DNA of 41,168 nt from Bacilli bacterium (GCA_031289255.1 JAITPW010000071.1:1-41168), one strand, 5' to 3'; shown: positions 7,788-18,718, counted from the first letter of the stretch. Notes: generated from the sequence alone by a model not told the origin. Made by a program: numbers and translations.

Positions 7788-8219
7788 CTATACGAACTCA
7801 ATAATCGCCATTGGGGCATTGTCTCCACGACGAGGTCCTAATTTAAGAACTCTAGTGTATCCACCATTACGATCTTGGTACTTAACAGCTACTTCTTCAA
7901 ATAGTTTTTGAACAGCTGTTTGTTTTACTTCAACAGTCTTCTTTTTAGTTGATACTACTTTACCATTTTCTCTGACATTAACATCAACCGTTTTTTCTTC
8001 AACTTTTGCGACTTTATTAATTAAATATGAAGCTACTTGACGTCGAGCATGCAAATCATTACGTTTACCTAAAGTAATCATTTTATCTGCAATACGCTTT
8101 ACTTCTTTAGCACGCATTTCTGTAGTTTCAATTCTACCATAAATAATTAAATCAGTTACTAAAGAACGAAGCATAGCTCTTCTTTTACTTGAAACTCTTC
8201 CTAATTTTCTTTTATGCAT
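7788..8219 (-). CDS. rplQ: 50S ribosomal protein L17
   Basis: Last ribosomal gene of the alpha operon, directly after rpoA. Recognised by its start ([16 protein letters not shown]), the [14 protein letters not shown] segment and the C-terminal [21 protein letters not shown]17 sits near the exit tunnel of the large subunit. At 143 residues it is about 20 longer than typical Bacillus L17; the extra residues form a Lys/Val-rich insertion around 73-100. Confidence 0.97.
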   Translation of the reverse strand: MHKRKLGRVSSKRRAMLRSLVTDLIIYGRIETTEMRAKEVKRIADKMITLGKRNDLHARRQVASYLINKVAKVEEKTVDVNVRENGKVVSTKKKTVEVKQTAVQKLFEEVAVKYQDRNGGYTRVLKLGPRRGDNAPMAIIEFV

Positions 8220-8240
8220 TAAAAAGTCTCCTTTCCATAA

Positions 8241-9191
8241 TTAATCTTCTTGTTTATATGATAAACCTAACTCAATAATTTTCTCTTTAATTTCTTTAAG
8301 CGATTTTTTACCTAAATTACGAATCTTATTCATATCGCCTTCACTACGATTAACTAATTCATCAACCGTTTGAATACTAGCACGTTTTAAACAATTATAA
8401 GATCTAACTGATAAATCTAAATCTTCAATAGGTAATTCTAAAATTTTATTAGTATTATCTACTGCTTCTTCAGCCATAACTTTCGTACTAATAGCAATAT
8501 CATTTAATTCAACAAATAAATTTAAATGTTCCACAAGAATTTTAGCTGCTAAAGCTAAAACTTCTTGACTAGTTTTTGATCCATTAGTGGTAATTTCCAT
8601 AATTAAGCGATCATATTTTTCATCTTCTCCAACTCTAGTTGGTTCAGCTAAATAAGATACTCTTTCTACTGGAGAATAATTTGAATCAGTCGGTAACATA
8701 CCAACTTTAACTAAATCACGTTTATTAACATCTCCAGTAACATAACCACGACCATTACGGGCATAAATATCTAATTCTAAGTGTCCATCATCAGCTAAAT
8801 TCGCAATAACTAAATCTTTATTAATTACTTCAACCCCAATTGGTAAAATAATATCACCTGCTAAAACAGGTCCTGGACCCTTACGATCTATTGATAATAC
8901 TACTTCTTCATCATGATCAATTTCTAATACTAAATCTTTTAAATTTAATACTATCGAAGTAACATCTTCCATTACTCCTGGAATAGTACTGAACTCATGA
9001 TGAACTCCGTCAATATATATTGCATAAACACTTGCTCCTGGTAAAGATGATAATAACACTCTTCGTAAAGCATTACCTAAAGTAGTACCAAAGCCTCGTT
9101 CTAATGGTTCAATCACAAAACGAGCATAATTGGCTTCACTATTATATTCATCAATCACAAAATCAGTACGTTCAAACTCTTTCATTGACAA
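8241..9191 (-). CDS. rpoA: DNA-directed RNA polymerase subunit alpha
   Basis: 316 residues. The N-terminal assembly domain (about 1-230) contains RFVIEPLERGFGTTLGNALRR. A linker leads to the C-terminal DNA/activator-binding domain (about 245-312) with LPIEDLDLSVRSYNCLKR and the helix-hairpin-helix segment IRNLGKKSLKEI. It dimerises to nucleate core RNA polymerase and its C-terminal domain contacts UP elements and activators. It follows rpsK by 24 bases in the standard alpha-operon order. Length and motifs are normal. Confidence 0.98.
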   Translation of the reverse strand: MSMKEFERTDFVIDEYNSEANYARFVIEPLERGFGTTLGNALRRVLLSSLPGASVYAIYIDGVHHEFSTIPGVMEDVTSIVLNLKDLVLEIDHDEEVVLSIDRKGPGPVLAGDIILPIGVEVINKDLVIANLADDGHLELDIYARNGRGYVTGDVNKRDLVKVGMLPTDSNYSPVERVSYLAEPTRVGEDEKYDRLIMEITTNGSKTSQEVLALAAKILVEHLNLFVELNDIAISTKVMAEEAVDNTNKILELPIEDLDLSVRSYNCLKRASIQTVDELVNRSEGDMNKIRNLGKKSLKEIKEKIIELGLSYKQED

Positions 9192-9215
9192 CTCCCCTTC
9201 CTAATAAATATGCTA

Positions 9216-9605
9216 TTATCCGCGAGGTCGTTTTGGTGGACGACATCCATTGTGAGGAATAGGCGTTACATCTTTAATTGCTTGAATTGTTAAACCAGCA
9301 ACTTGTAAAGAACGAACCGCAGCTTCACGACCAGGTCCTGGTCCCTTAACATTAACCTCAACTTTTTGTAGTCCATGTTCCATAGCTGCTTTAGCAGCAG
9401 CTTCTCCCACCATTTGGGCAGCATACGGAGTTGATTTACGTGACCCCTTAATTCCTAATGCTCCAGCACTTGACCAAGCAATAACATTACCATGTTCATC
9501 ACTAATAGTAACAATTGTATTATTAAATGTTGAGTGGATATGTGCCACTCCATTAGCTATATTCTTTTTTACTTTACGTTTTGTACGAACAGGTCTTTTA
9601 GCCAT
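9216..9605 (-). CDS. rpsK: 30S ribosomal protein S11
   Basis: 129 residues with the S11 core: [16 protein letters not shown] near the start, the [16 protein letters not shown] loop, and the C-terminal [16 protein letters not shown]. It lines the mRNA exit channel on the 30S platform. It lies between rpsM and rpoA as in other Firmicutes and has normal length. Confidence 0.98.
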   Translation of the reverse strand: MAKRPVRTKRKVKKNIANGVAHIHSTFNNTIVTISDEHGNVIAWSSAGALGIKGSRKSTPYAAQMVGEAAAKAAMEHGLQKVEVNVKGPGPGREAAVRSLQVAGLTIQAIKDVTPIPHNGCRPPKRPRG

Positions 9606-9624
9606 ATTAAAAACCTCCTTTTAT

Positions 9625-9990
9625 TTATTTTTTCTTCCCAGCAATCGCACGTCTTGGTCCTTTACGAGTACGAGCATTTGTTTTAGATTTTTGCCCTCTT
9701 ACTGGTAAACCACGACGATGACGCATTCCACGATAACTTCCAATCTCCATTAATCTTTTAATATTTAAAGATACTTCTCTTCTTAAGTCACCTTCAACTT
9801 TATAAGAATCGATTGTTGTTCTGATTTTAGTTAATTCATCTTCAGTTAAATCCTTAACTCTAGTATCTTCACTTACTTCCGATTTCTTTAAAATCTCCTG
9901 TGCTAATGGTTTCCCAATACCATAAATATAAGTTAATGAGATTACTACTCTCTTATCATTAGGAATGTCTACTCCTGCAATACGAGCCAT
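9625..9990 (-). CDS. rpsM: 30S ribosomal protein S13
   Basis: 121 residues beginning [19 protein letters not shown], with the helix-hairpin-helix [12 protein letters not shown] and the basic tail [28 protein letters not shown] in shortened view. It forms the head-to-50S bridges and contacts P-site tRNA. It follows rpmJ by 18 bases with an AGGAGG site. Confidence 0.97.
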   Translation of the reverse strand: MARIAGVDIPNDKRVVISLTYIYGIGKPLAQEILKKSEVSEDTRVKDLTEDELTKIRTTIDSYKVEGDLRREVSLNIKRLMEIGSYRGMRHRRGLPVRGQKSKTNARTRKGPRRAIAGKKK

Positions 9991-10008
9991 ATAGGCACCT
10001 CCTTATTT

Positions 10009-10122
10009 TTATCCTTGTCTTTGTTTGTGTTTCGGATTTTCACAAATCACCATGACACGGCCTTTTCTTTTAATAATACGACATTTGTCGCAAATTGGTT
10101 TTACTGAAGCTCTTACTTTCAT
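10009..10122 (-). CDS. rpmJ: 50S ribosomal protein L36 (zinc type)
   Basis: A 37-residue gene. Translation from the ATG at 10122 begins [18 protein letters not shown] and ends NPKHKQRQG before TAA. The C11, C14, C27 and H32 pattern is the zinc-binding (C+) form of L36. It lies between infA and rpsM in the canonical order, with an AGGAGG site upstream. Zinc dependence links this copy to zinc-replete growth; whether a zinc-free paralogue exists elsewhere cannot be seen here. Confidence 0.95.
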   Translation of the reverse strand: MKVRASVKPICDKCRIIKRKGRVMVICENPKHKQRQG

Positions 10123-10140
10123 AATTAATAACCTCCTATA

Positions 10141-10359
10141 CTACTTATGTCTAAAAGTAATACGCCCACGTGTTAAATCGTAAGGCGAAATTTCCAATGT
10201 AACTTTATCGCCTGGTAAAATGCGAATGTAGTGCATACGGATTTTACCAGAAACGTGAGCATTAAGTACATGTCCATTCTCTAATTCCACCTTAAACATT
10301 GTATTAGGTAGTGCTTCTAAAATGACACCTTCTACCTCAATAACATTTTCTTTTGCCAT
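10141..10359 (-). CDS. infA: Translation initiation factor IF-1
   Basis: 72 residues, a single S1/OB-fold domain starting [19 protein letters not shown] and containing the family motif [20 protein letters not shown] followed by [14 protein letters not shown]-1 occupies the 30S A site during initiation. It is placed between map and rpmJ as in Bacillus, with a GGAGG site. Length is exactly typical. Confidence 0.98.
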   Translation of the reverse strand: MAKENVIEVEGVILEALPNTMFKVELENGHVLNAHVSGKIRMHYIRILPGDKVTLEISPYDLTRGRITFRHK

Positions 10360-10369
10360 AGTACCTCCT

Positions 10370-11119
10370 TTACAGTGTCGTCATAATTTCATAACCATCA
10401 TCTGTAATAATAATTGTATGTTCAAAATGAGCAGTATTCTTATGATCAATTGTTTTTACTGTCCATCCATCTTTCATCGTTGTAACATTTCGTTTACCCA
10501 TGTTGACCATCGGCTCGATTGCTAAACCCATACCGGCTTTCAAACGAGGTCCAAAACCAGCCTTCCCATAATTAGGAATTGAAGGATCTTCATGAAGTTG
10601 TGATCCAACTCCATGCCCGGTATATTCAATTGGAACAGAATAACCATGGGCTTCAACATATTCTTGTATCTCGTGAGATACATCAGATAAATGAACACCT
10701 GGCTTAACTAAAGCTAGCGCTCTAAATAATGATTCCTTGGTTACATCCAATAATTTTTGATCTTCTTCACTAATATCTCCTACTGGATAAGTCCAAGCAC
10801 TATCGCCGTGATAACCTTGAAAACAAGCCCCGACATCAATACTAACAATATCTCCATTAATTAAGGGTCTATCATCAGGAAATCCATGCACTAAGACATC
10901 GTTTGTTGATGCACATATTGCAGCTGGAAATCCACCATACCCTTTAAATGAAGGTGTAGCTCCATTACTGATAATAATTTTTTCAGCAATGTCATTCAAT
11001 TCATTAGTAGTAACACCAGGTTTAATACTCTCTTTCATTTTTTGATGTACTAATGCAACAATACGACCCGCTTCTTTCATTAAAGCTATTTCACGAGCCG
11101 ATTTAATATTAATAGTCAT
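10370..11119 (-). CDS. map: Type I methionine aminopeptidase
   Basis: 249 residues of the pita-bread fold. All five metal ligands are present: D95 (SIDVG), D106 (YHGDSA), H169 (TGHGVG), E202 (AIEPM) and E233 (HFEHT). It removes the initiator methionine from nascent proteins in the cytoplasm. Its ATG overlaps the adk stop (TAATG), so the two are translationally coupled. No N-terminal extension is present. Confidence 0.97.
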   Translation of the reverse strand: MTINIKSAREIALMKEAGRIVALVHQKMKESIKPGVTTNELNDIAEKIIISNGATPSFKGYGGFPAAICASTNDVLVHGFPDDRPLINGDIVSIDVGACFQGYHGDSAWTYPVGDISEEDQKLLDVTKESLFRALALVKPGVHLSDVSHEIQEYVEAHGYSVPIEYTGHGVGSQLHEDPSIPNYGKAGFGPRLKAGMGLAIEPMVNMGKRNVTTMKDGWTVKTIDHKNTAHFEHTIIITDDGYEIMTTL

Positions 11120-11769
11120 TATTTAATACCCTCAATAATATTATTAATATCAATAAATACTTTATCAACAGCTTGTAAGCCATTCACTTCATTTAATAAA
11201 CCTCTATTTAAATAATATTCAATTAGTGGTTTAGTCTCATTAGTATATGTTTCTAATCTAACGCGAGCACTTTCTTCATTATCATCACTTCTAGTATATA
11301 ATTCTCCGCCACATTTATCACAAATACCTGCTACTTGAGGAGGATTAAATTCTAAATGATAAGAAGTTCCACATACCTTACAAATACGACGTCCTGATAA
11401 TCTCTTTAATAAAACATCAAAAGGAACATCAATATTAATAACAACATCAATATCTCTATTTAATTCCTTTAACATTTTATCAAGAGCTTGAGCTTGTACA
11501 ATCGTTCGCGGAAAACCATCAAAGATAAAACCATTTTTAGTATCATCTTCTAATAATCTTTCTTTAACGATATTAATAGTCACTTCATCAGGTACTAATT
11601 TACCAGCATCCATATAAGATTTGGCTTCTAAACCTAACTTCGTTTCATTTTTGATCGCTGCTCGAAACATATCTCCTGTTGCAATATGAGGAATTTGATA
11701 TTTCTCAATAATAAAATCTGATTGTGTCCCTTTACCAGCACCTGGTGGACCCATAAAAATAATATTCAT
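11119..11769 (-). CDS. adk: Adenylate kinase (zinc-binding LID)
   Basis: 216 residues. P-loop GPPGAGKGT at 7-15, FDGFPRT at 84-90, and a long-form LID with a four-cysteine zinc site (C130, C133, C150, C153), common in Gram-positive bacteria. It catalyses ATP + AMP to 2 ADP. It lies between secY and map in the spc operon, as in Bacillus. Confidence 0.98.
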   Translation of the reverse strand: MNIIFMGPPGAGKGTQSDFIIEKYQIPHIATGDMFRAAIKNETKLGLEAKSYMDAGKLVPDEVTINIVKERLLEDDTKNGFIFDGFPRTIVQAQALDKMLKELNRDIDVVINIDVPFDVLLKRLSGRRICKVCGTSYHLEFNPPQVAGICDKCGGELYTRSDDNEESARVRLETYTNETKPLIEYYLNRGLLNEVNGLQAVDKVFIDINNIIEGIK

Positions 11770-11780
11770 CTAATTACCCC

Positions 11781-13073
11781 CTATTTAATAAAGCTTGTGC
11801 TCTTTTTCGTTGTTGAAAAACTATCTATTTTCTGAACAAAATCTAAGGCAACTCCAACAATAATGATTAAACCTGTTCCCCCAAGCCCATAAGCTTGTGA
11901 ACGACTAATGTTTAAAATCATCGGTAATATTATCGGAATAGCAGCAATCACACTTAATGATGCTCCCCCTAGAAAATTCAAACGATTAACAATTTTTCTA
12001 ACAAAATTCTTAGTATCTTCACCTGGTCTAATCCCTATAATATATCCTCCAGATCTCCCTAAATTCTCTGCTAATTGTTTAACATCAACTGATTGATTAG
12101 CATAAAAATAAGTAAATCCAAATATCAATAAAATATAAATTACTAAACCATAAGGTGTTGAATAATCAAAAACTGTTTTTAAAATTGACCATATCCCAGT
12201 GGTATTACTACCGGCAAGCATTGAAAAGATCGTTGTTGGTACCATTAATAATGCTGATGCAAAGATAACTGGTATTACCCCTGCTACATTAATTCTAAAT
12301 GGTAAATAAGTTCTTTCTCCAGCTTTAGACGTATTGCTTGCATATTGAACGGGTATTTTACGCATTGCTTGTTGAGTAAAAACAGTGAAGATAACCAATC
12401 CTAAAAATAATGCAATAATTAGAATTGAGAATATCCATGCCAATACTCCCTGATTAGTTTGAAAAAATGATTTAATAATATTAATGAAGGTCATTGGAAC
12501 TTTATCGACAATACCAGCCATGATAATCATTGATGTCCCATTCCCAATTCCTTTTACACTTATTTGATCGGCTAACCAAAGAATAAACATCGCACCGGCA
12601 CACATTACTAAGGCGATACGTGCATAACCTAATGGTGTTGGATCATCAACTAAATGATACTGTGCATTAAATGCCACACTTAACATATATCCTTGGGCAA
12701 ATGAAAGAAAAATCGCAATATAACGAGTTATTTGAGACATTTTCTTACGTCCAGCATCTCCTCCATTTTTTAAATCAGTAAAGTAAGGAACAATATCATA
12801 TGACATCAACTGAATAACAATTGAAGCCGTAATATAAGGTCCGACCCCTAAAGCAAAAATAGAATAGTTCTTTAAGGCATCTCCACCTAATAAATTCATC
12901 ATTTCAAAGATACCAGCATTACCACCAGCCATAGCATCTTTTAAACTTGTAATATCAACACCAGGAATACTAATATGTACTCCTAATCTAAATATCAACA
13001 AAATAAATAAAGTAAATAATACTTTATTACGCAACTCAGGGTTATGAAAAATTGCAATAACTCTTTTTTTCAT
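11781..13073 (-). CDS. secY: Protein translocase subunit SecY
   Basis: 430 residues with ten predicted membrane helices. Family segments are IPGVDI near the first helix, the plug-region SIFALGVGPYITASI, the NGTSMIIMAGI loop, and the C-terminal GGTGLIIIVGVALDF. It forms the protein-conducting channel with SecE/SecG and is driven by SecA, encoded in this window at 33063-35396. Its ATG overlaps the rplO stop (TAATG). Confidence 0.98.
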   Translation of the reverse strand: MKKRVIAIFHNPELRNKVLFTLFILLIFRLGVHISIPGVDITSLKDAMAGGNAGIFEMMNLLGGDALKNYSIFALGVGPYITASIVIQLMSYDIVPYFTDLKNGGDAGRKKMSQITRYIAIFLSFAQGYMLSVAFNAQYHLVDDPTPLGYARIALVMCAGAMFILWLADQISVKGIGNGTSMIIMAGIVDKVPMTFINIIKSFFQTNQGVLAWIFSILIIALFLGLVIFTVFTQQAMRKIPVQYASNTSKAGERTYLPFRINVAGVIPVIFASALLMVPTTIFSMLAGSNTTGIWSILKTVFDYSTPYGLVIYILLIFGFTYFYANQSVDVKQLAENLGRSGGYIIGIRPGEDTKNFVRKIVNRLNFLGGASLSVIAAIPIILPMILNISRSQAYGLGGTGLIIIVGVALDFVQKIDSFSTTKKSTSFIK

Positions 13074-13513
13074 TAAAGAATTGTAATACTGCCCCCAGCT
13101 TTTTCAATCGCTTCTTGAGCAGATTTAGAAAATTTATGTGCTGTGACATTCAACTTTCTTTCTAGAGTACCTACACCTAGAATTTTAATTCCTTCTTTAA
13201 CTTGTTTTGCAAGCCCTGATTGCATTAATAATTCTGGATTAACTTCGCTTCCATCATCAAAACGATTTAAAGCATCTAAGTTAATAATCGTATATTCTTT
13301 ACGTGTGTGATTAGTGAATCCACGTTTCGGTAAACGTCTGAATATTGGTGTTTGACCTCCTTCAAATCCTGGTCTAACACCACCACCAGAACGAGAGTTT
13401 TGTCCCTTTGTTCCACGTCCAGCTGTTTTACCAGTTCCTGAGCCAGTCCCACGTCCAATACGTTTTTTGGTATGACGAGCACCTTCTACATAAGTTAATT
13501 CATGTAACTTCAT
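13073..13513 (-). CDS. rplO: 50S ribosomal protein L15
   Basis: 146 residues with the glycine/arginine-rich N-terminal extension ([22 protein letters not shown]) and the globular C-terminal half containing [14 protein letters not shown]. The long N-terminus threads into 23S rRNA. It lies between rpmD and secY and overlaps the secY start by one base. Confidence 0.97.
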   Translation of the reverse strand: MKLHELTYVEGARHTKKRIGRGTGSGTGKTAGRGTKGQNSRSGGGVRPGFEGGQTPIFRRLPKRGFTNHTRKEYTIINLDALNRFDDGSEVNPELLMQSGLAKQVKEGIKILGVGTLERKLNVTAHKFSKSAQEAIEKAGGSITIL

Positions 13514-13525
13514 TAATTACACCTC

Positions 13526-13702
13526 CTATTTAACTTCTTTTACTTCGACTAAATGAGCAACCTTAGTAATCATACCTTGGATGGCTGCATTATTTTCATG
13601 TTGCACTGTTTGATTAATTTTACTTAATCCTAATGCTTGTGCCGTAGCTTTTTGATTTTTCTTAGCTTTAATTAAGCTTCTTTTTAAAGTTATTTGTAAC
13701 AT
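13526..13702 (-). CDS. rpmD: 50S ribosomal protein L30
   Basis: A 58-residue gene lying between rpsE and rplO. It reads [17 protein letters not shown] at the start, and the core [11 protein letters not shown] followed by [12 protein letters not shown] matches L30. The ATG at 13702 and TAG at 13526-13528 give normal length. L30 is missing from many reduced genomes, so its presence argues against an extremely reduced lineage. Confidence 0.95.
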   Translation of the reverse strand: MLQITLKRSLIKAKKNQKATAQALGLSKINQTVQHENNAAIQGMITKVAHLVEVKEVK

Positions 13703-13703
13703 C

Positions 13704-14219
13704 TTAATAACCTCTTATTTCTTCAACAGTTTTACCACGTAAAGCAGCATAAGATTCCGCTGTCTTTAATTCGGTTAATCCTTGAACAGTAGCTCTAACC
13801 ATATTGATTGGCGTACTTGATCCGATTGATTTTGATAAAATATCTTTTACGCCAGCTAATTCTAATACCGCACGAACTGGCCCTCCAGCAATTACTCCTG
13901 TCCCTTGCGCAGCTGGTTTCAAAAAGACACGACCTGCTCCGTATACACCAGTAATTTCATGAGGAATAGTTGATTCATTAATAATTGGTACAGTAATAAG
14001 ATTATTTTTAGCTGCTTCAATAGCCTTTTTAATTGCATCTGGAACTTCATTAGCTTTCCCTGTTCCAAAACCAACATGACCTTCACGATCTCCAACTACT
14101 ACTAAGGCAGCAAATCTAAAACGACGTCCACCCTTAACAACTTTTGTTACACGATTAATGGTAACAACACGTTCTTCGAAACGATCGTCTTTCTTTTCTC
14201 TTCTTGGTTTACGATCCAT
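13704..14219 (-). CDS. rpsE: 30S ribosomal protein S5
   Basis: 171 residues: double-stranded RNA-binding N-terminal domain ([23 protein letters not shown] in part) and a C-terminal domain with [17 protein letters not shown]. It helps keep decoding accurate and lines mRNA entry. The gene ends two bases before rpmD begins, implying coupling. Confidence 0.97.
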   Translation of the reverse strand: MDRKPRREKKDDRFEERVVTINRVTKVVKGGRRFRFAALVVVGDREGHVGFGTGKANEVPDAIKKAIEAAKNNLITVPIINESTIPHEITGVYGAGRVFLKPAAQGTGVIAGGPVRAVLELAGVKDILSKSIGSSTPINMVRATVQGLTELKTAESYAALRGKTVEEIRGY

Positions 14220-14233
14220 AGTAAGACCTCCTT

Positions 14234-14590
14234 TTAGAATTCTAATCCTGCTTCACGAGCAGCATCAGCTAATGCTTTGACTCTTCCGTGATATAAATAT
14301 CCACCACGATCAAAGACAACTTTTTTAATATCAGCTTCAATTGCTTTTTTAGCAATCTCATTTCCGACTTGTTTAGCAGCTTCAATACTACTTCCTGAAG
14401 CTAATTTTAATTGTAATGAAGAAGCACTAACTAAAGTTGTACTAGCAACATCATCAATAATTTGAACACTTATATGTTTATTTGAACGAAAGACATTTAA
14501 ACGTGGGCACTGTGCAGTACCTGAAACTTTTGAACGAACACGAGCATGTCTTTTTTGACGATTATCGTTACGTGATTGTTTCTTTGCCAT
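14234..14590 (-). CDS. rplR: 50S ribosomal protein L18
   Basis: 118 residues starting [19 protein letters not shown]; it contains [20 protein letters not shown] and ends with [12 protein letters not shown]18 binds 5S rRNA with L5. A GTG 12 bases upstream is in frame, but it abuts the AAAGGAT site; the ATG at 14590 matches the usual family start, so I chose it. Confidence 0.96.
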   Translation of the reverse strand: MAKKQSRNDNRQKRHARVRSKVSGTAQCPRLNVFRSNKHISVQIIDDVASTTLVSASSLQLKLASGSSIEAAKQVGNEIAKKAIEADIKKVVFDRGGYLYHGRVKALADAAREAGLEF

Positions 14591-14623
14591 ATATCTTTGC
14601 ACATCCTTTCTTTATTGATAAGA

Positions 14624-15166
14624 TTACTTACCAGCTTTCTTACCTTCTTTTCGCTTAACAATTTCATTTTTGTAGCGAATCCCTTTACCTTTATAAGGTT
14701 CTGGTTTTCTAGTAGCTCTAATGTTTGCAGCAAATTCACCAACTAAACATTTATCAATACCACTAACAACAATCTCTGTTTGAGTAGGAACTTCAATATT
14801 AATTCCTTCGATTACATCAAACTCTACTGGATGAGAATATCCAACATTTAAAACAAGTTTCTTTCCTTGTAATGCAGCACGATATCCAAGACCAATGATT
14901 GATAATTCAATCTTGTACCCTTCATTAACACCATTAACCATATTAGCAAGTAAAGCTCTTGTTGTCCCATGTAACTGCTTATGATGTTTTGCATCACTAG
15001 GACGTTTCACTCGTAGTTGATTGTCTTCTAATTCTATATTCATTTCCGCATTGAATGTGTCTTCTAAAGTTCCCTTAGCTCCTTTAACCACAACATGATT
15101 ATTATCATTAATAGTAACTTCCACACCAGTTGGAATATTTATAACTTGATTCCCGATACGAGACAT
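14624..15166 (-). CDS. rplF: 50S ribosomal protein L6
   Basis: 180 residues starting [19 protein letters not shown], with the two-fold repeated L6 domain and the C-terminal signature [15 protein letters not shown]. It lies near the sarcin-ricin loop and the factor-binding site. It is placed between rpsH and rplR with normal length. Confidence 0.98.
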   Translation of the reverse strand: MSRIGNQVINIPTGVEVTINDNNHVVVKGAKGTLEDTFNAEMNIELEDNQLRVKRPSDAKHHKQLHGTTRALLANMVNGVNEGYKIELSIIGLGYRAALQGKKLVLNVGYSHPVEFDVIEGINIEVPTQTEIVVSGIDKCLVGEFAANIRATRKPEPYKGKGIRYKNEIVKRKEGKKAGK

Positions 15167-15191
15167 TTAATTACACCTCCTAGATATATTC

Positions 15192-15587
15192 TTACCAAAC
15201 GTAAGCTATTACTTCTCCACCTACATTTTCCTTACGAGCTTGCTTTTCACTCATTACTCCCTTAGGAGTTGAGATAATCGCAAGACCTAAGCCATTTAAA
15301 ACACGTGGTAAATCTTCACACTTAGCATATACTCTTAAACCTGGTTTTGAAACACGTTTAATTCCTGAGATAACTCTTTCATTTGATTTACCATATTTTA
15401 ACTCAATAACTAAGTTTTTCTTAGTATCACCTTCTGTTTTATACCCCTTTATAAATCCTTCATCTTTAAGAATCTTACAAATTTCAACTTTTAATTTTGA
15501 ATGAGGTAAAGTAACACTTTCATGACGCATTTGATTTGCATTACGAATTCTTGTCAGCAAATCTGCTATAGGATCTGTCATCACCAT
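15192..15587 (-). CDS. rpsH: 30S ribosomal protein S8
   Basis: 131 residues beginning with [20 protein letters not shown] after a two-residue lead; the C-terminal signature [20 protein letters not shown] is present. S8 organises the 16S central domain and, in E. coli, represses spc-operon translation. A more internal ATG two codons downstream could also serve as the start. Confidence 0.97.
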   Translation of the reverse strand: MVMTDPIADLLTRIRNANQMRHESVTLPHSKLKVEICKILKDEGFIKGYKTEGDTKKNLVIELKYGKSNERVISGIKRVSKPGLRVYAKCEDLPRVLNGLGLAIISTPKGVMSEKQARKENVGGEVIAYVW

Positions 15588-15618
15588 TGAGTTGTCCTCC
15601 TTTCACTACACTTATATA

Positions 15619-15804
15619 TTACCAACTAGATTTTTTAACTCCTGGAATTTCTCCCTTATTTGCTAGTTCTCTAAAGCAAATACGACATAATTTAAATTTA
15701 CGAATTACGGCATGTGGACGTCCACATCTTTCGCAACGAGTATATTCTCTTACTTTAAATTTCTGTGGTCGTGCCTGCTTAACTTTCATTGATGTTTTAG
15801 CCAT
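15619..15804 (-). CDS. rpsN: 30S ribosomal protein S14, type Z (zinc)
   Basis: 61 residues with the two CxxC pairs of the short zinc-binding S14 form: CERC followed by CRIC, in a basic protein starting [16 protein letters not shown]. This matches the Gram-positive spc-operon version (also named rpsZ). It lies between rplE and rpsH. Confidence 0.97.
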   Translation of the reverse strand: MAKTSMKVKQARPQKFKVREYTRCERCGRPHAVIRKFKLCRICFRELANKGEIPGVKKSSW

Positions 15805-15819
15805 AAGTCACTGCCCCCT

Positions 15820-16359
15820 TTACTTTTTAAATGGCATTCCTAATAGAGAAAGCAACTCTCTTGCTTCTTCATCAGTATTGGCACTTGTAACAATCGAAAT
15901 ATCCATTCCTCTTGTTTTATTTACTTTATCATAATTAATTTCAGGAAATATTAATTGTTCTTTTATCCCTAAAGTATAATTACCTCTTCCATCAAACGAG
16001 TCAGTCGATACTCCTCTAAAATCACGAACACGTGGTAATGAAATTGAAACAAGTTTATCTAAAAAGTCATACATTTTTTCACCACGAAGTGTTACTTTAG
16101 TACCGATTGGCATTTGTTCACGTAACTTAAAGCCAGCAATTGATTTCTTTGCTTTTGTAACTATTGGTTTTTGACCAGTGATAGTTTCTAACTCAACTAC
16201 CGATTCTTCTAATAGTTTAGCATTACTAACTGCATCACCAACCCCAATATTAACAACAATTTTTTCAATTTTAGGAACTTCCATTACTGATTTATAATTA
16301 AATTTAGTTGCTAAATCTTTTTTGACTTGTGTTTCGTATTTTTCTTTTAAACGATTCAT
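15820..16359 (-). CDS. rplE: 50S ribosomal protein L5
   Basis: 179 residues with the L5 segments [36 protein letters not shown] and [19 protein letters not shown], ending with [11 protein letters not shown]. It binds 5S rRNA and contacts P-site tRNA. Standard order rplX-rplE-rpsN. Confidence 0.98.
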   Translation of the reverse strand: MNRLKEKYETQVKKDLATKFNYKSVMEVPKIEKIVVNIGVGDAVSNAKLLEESVVELETITGQKPIVTKAKKSIAGFKLREQMPIGTKVTLRGEKMYDFLDKLVSISLPRVRDFRGVSTDSFDGRGNYTLGIKEQLIFPEINYDKVNKTRGMDISIVTSANTDEEARELLSLLGMPFKK

Positions 16360-16382
16360 ATCTTATGACCTCCCTTCACTTT

Positions 16383-16697
16383 TTAGTCTAATACGCTACC
16401 TGATTTTTTAGTAACACGAACTTTTTTTCCATCTTTAATTTCAACACCAACACGTGTTGGTTTTTTAGTTTTTGGATCAACAAGCATAACATTTGAGATA
16501 TGAATACTACCTTCAATTGTTTGTGTTCCGCCATCAGGATTAGATTGTGATGGACGTAAATGTTTTGTAATCATATTTACTCCTTCAACAACAACGCGAT
16601 TTTTATCTTTTAATACTTTTAGTACTTTACCTTGTTGTCCTTTGTTGGTTTTCTTACCAGCAATTACTTCAACAAGATCTCCTGTTTTAATTCGCAT
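16383..16697 (-). CDS. rplX: 50S ribosomal protein L24
   Basis: 104 residues starting [20 protein letters not shown], a KOW motif, followed by [16 protein letters not shown] and the typical C-terminal extension. L24 nucleates early 50S assembly at the exit-tunnel side. It follows rplN. Confidence 0.97.
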   Translation of the reverse strand: MRIKTGDLVEVIAGKKTNKGQQGKVLKVLKDKNRVVVEGVNMITKHLRPSQSNPDGGTQTIEGSIHISNVMLVDPKTKKPTRVGVEIKDGKKVRVTKKSGSVLD

Positions 16698-16721
16698 TAG
16701 TTATCCTCCTTATTTTGATTC

Positions 16722-17090
16722 CTACAGTACTTCTGGAGCTAATGATACAATTTTCATGAAGTTTTTATCTCTTAACTCACGAGCCACAGGACCAAATATA
16801 CGAGTCCCACGTGGTGTGTTATCATCTTTTAAGATAACAGCAGCATTTTCATCAAACTTAATATAAGAACCATCGGCACGACGTGCTCCTGTTTTTGTTC
16901 TTACGACAACAGCCTTAACAACTTCACCTTTTTTTACCATACCACCAGGTGACGCATGCTTAATTGTCCCTACAAAAACATCACCAATATTTGAATATTT
17001 TTTTACTGATCCACCTAGATTTCTAATAACTAGAATCTCTTTTGCACCAGTATTATCAGCTACTTTTAATCTTGATTCATTTTGAACCAT
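16722..17090 (-). CDS. rplN: 50S ribosomal protein L14
   Basis: 122 residues: [19 protein letters not shown] at the start, the [19 protein letters not shown] core and the ending [14 protein letters not shown]14 sits at the subunit interface. Exact family length. Confidence 0.98.
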   Translation of the reverse strand: MVQNESRLKVADNTGAKEILVIRNLGGSVKKYSNIGDVFVGTIKHASPGGMVKKGEVVKAVVVRTKTGARRADGSYIKFDENAAVILKDDNTPRGTRIFGPVARELRDKNFMKIVSLAPEVL

Positions 17091-17124
17091 CCCGGCTCCT
17101 CCTTCCAGTATTATTTGATATTAA

Positions 17125-17385
17125 TTAAATAATATCGGTTTTTTTATTAACTTTAACTAAACGAAAGTTTTTAGTTGCTGATAATGGACGTGTTGCCATT
17201 ATTGTAACTGTATCTCCCATTTTAGCTTCATTATTTTCATCATGTGCTTTATATTTCTTAGAATACTTAACACGTTTAGAATATAGAGGATGCTTTTTAT
17301 ATGTTTCAACTTGTACCGTAATTGTTTTTTCCATTTTATCTGATACGACACGACCAGTTAATGTTCTACGACTATTTCTTTCCAT
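17125..17385 (-). CDS. rpsQ: 30S ribosomal protein S17
   Basis: 86 residues, OB fold: [20 protein letters not shown] at the start and the family motif [21 protein letters not shown] primary 16S rRNA binder of the 5' domain. It lies between rpmC and rplN. Confidence 0.97.
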   Translation of the reverse strand: MERNSRRTLTGRVVSDKMEKTITVQVETYKKHPLYSKRVKYSKKYKAHDENNEAKMGDTVTIMATRPLSATKNFRLVKVNKKTDII

Positions 17386-17398
17386 AATTCAAATCCTC

Positions 17399-17593
17399 CT
17401 ATTCCATCATTTCTTTTTCAGTAATAACTGTTTTTATTCGAGCAATTGTTTTCTTAATTGCTTTTAATTGTCCATGTTGTTCTAATTGACCAGTAGCTTG
17501 TTGGAATCTTAATTCGAATAATTCTTTTTTCAGTTCAATTACTTTGTCGTTTAATTCAGCAATTGACTTTTCTCTAATTTCTTCAATTCTCAT
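17399..17593 (-). CDS. rpmC: 50S ribosomal protein L29
   Basis: 64 residues, a two-helix protein with [19 protein letters not shown], the L29 signature. It lies at the exit tunnel, where SRP (encoded at 26755-28116) docks. Its ATG follows the rplP stop almost directly. Confidence 0.97.
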   Translation of the reverse strand: MRIEEIREKSIAELNDKVIELKKELFELRFQQATGQLEQHGQLKAIKKTIARIKTVITEKEMME

Positions 17594-17594
17594 T

Positions 17595-18008
17595 CTATTC
17601 CACTCCTCTTATTACAAACTTCGTTTTAACAGGTAACTTATGTGAAGCTAATCTTAAGGCTTCACGTGCTACTTCTTCACTTACTCCATCAATTTCAAAC
17701 ATGATTTTACCTTTTTTAACAACAGCAACCCATCCTTCAGGTGCTCCCTTACCAGAACCCATACGTACTTCTAATGGTTTTGCGGTTTTTGCAAGATGTG
17801 GGAAAATTCTTATCCAAACTTTACCAAATCGTTTCATATGACGAGTCATAGCGATACGAGCTGCTTCTATTTGGCGATTGGTAATCCAAGCTCCTTCTTG
17901 AGCTTGTAAACCATATTTACCAAAGGCGATTGTTGTTCCACCTTTTGCCTTACCTTCGTAACTAACACGGTGAGGTCGACGATATTTTGTTCTTTTTGGC
18001 ATCAACAT
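17595..18008 (-). CDS. rplP: 50S ribosomal protein L16
   Basis: 137 residues starting [19 protein letters not shown], with [19 protein letters not shown] and a C-terminal [18 protein letters not shown]. It helps position A-site tRNA. It starts two bases after the rpsC stop, so translational coupling is expected. Confidence 0.98.
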   Translation of the reverse strand: MLMPKRTKYRRPHRVSYEGKAKGGTTIAFGKYGLQAQEGAWITNRQIEAARIAMTRHMKRFGKVWIRIFPHLAKTAKPLEVRMGSGKGAPEGWVAVVKKGKIMFEIDGVSEEVAREALRLASHKLPVKTKFVIRGVE

Positions 18009-18010
18009 GA

Positions 18011-18718
18011 TTATTTACTCTCCCCTTGTTTTTTAGGTTTACGACTACCACGATGTGGTTGAACCTTTTCATCTAAATTTACAGTCTTTTTCCCTAAAAC
18101 TTCACCTTTATAAACCCAAACTTTAACTCCTAATAATCCATAAGTAGTTAATGCTTCAGCTGTTGCATAATCGATATCAGCTCTTAATGTATGAAGTGGT
18201 ACATTACCTTCTGAATATCCTTCATCACGTGCCATATCAGCTCCGCCTAAACGTCCTGATACTAGCGTTTTTACTCCTTTAGCTCCTGAACGCATCGCTC
18301 TTTGAATAGCTCTTTTTTGTACAGTTCTAAATGAAGCACGATTCTCTAATTGATCAGCAATTGATTGTGCTAATAATTGAGCATCTAAATCTGGTTGTTT
18401 TACTTCAACAACATTAATTTGAATTTTTTTACCTTTAAATAATCTTGCTAATTTTTTCTTTAAGGCATCGATTCCTTCGCCACCTTTTCCGATGACAACA
18501 CCTGGTTTAGCAGTATGTATAAATAAATCAATTCTATCTTTAATACGTTCTATTTCAATTTTTGAAAGTCCCGCATCTTTAAGCTCTTTTCTTAAAAAGT
18601 CACGAATCTTGATATCTTCATTTAAGAAATCAGCATATTCTTTATCAGCATACCATTTAGAATCCCAATCACGAATAATACCAACACGTAACCCAATAGG
18701 ATTTACTTTTTGTCCCAT
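18011..18718 (-). CDS. rpsC: 30S ribosomal protein S3
   Basis: 235 residues: KH domain with [19 protein letters not shown], then the C-terminal domain [18 protein letters not shown] and [10 protein letters not shown]. It forms part of the mRNA entry helicase site. The end is a basic tail ([14 protein letters not shown]), making it a little longer than the Bacillus protein. Confidence 0.98.
   Translation of the reverse strand: MGQKVNPIGLRVGIIRDWDSKWYADKEYADFLNEDIKIRDFLRKELKDAGLSKIEIERIKDRIDLFIHTAKPGVVIGKGGEGIDALKKKLARLFKGKKIQINVVEVKQPDLDAQLLAQSIADQLENRASFRTVQKRAIQRAMRSGAKGVKTLVSGRLGGADMARDEGYSEGNVPLHTLRADIDYATAEALTTYGLLGVKVWVYKGEVLGKKTVNLDEKVQPHRGSRKPKKQGESK

Noticed and set aside
11908-12096. 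Antisense open frames inside ribosomal and secY genes
   Set aside because: They lie opposite highly conserved genes, have no ribosome binding sites and only mirror the coding strand composition.
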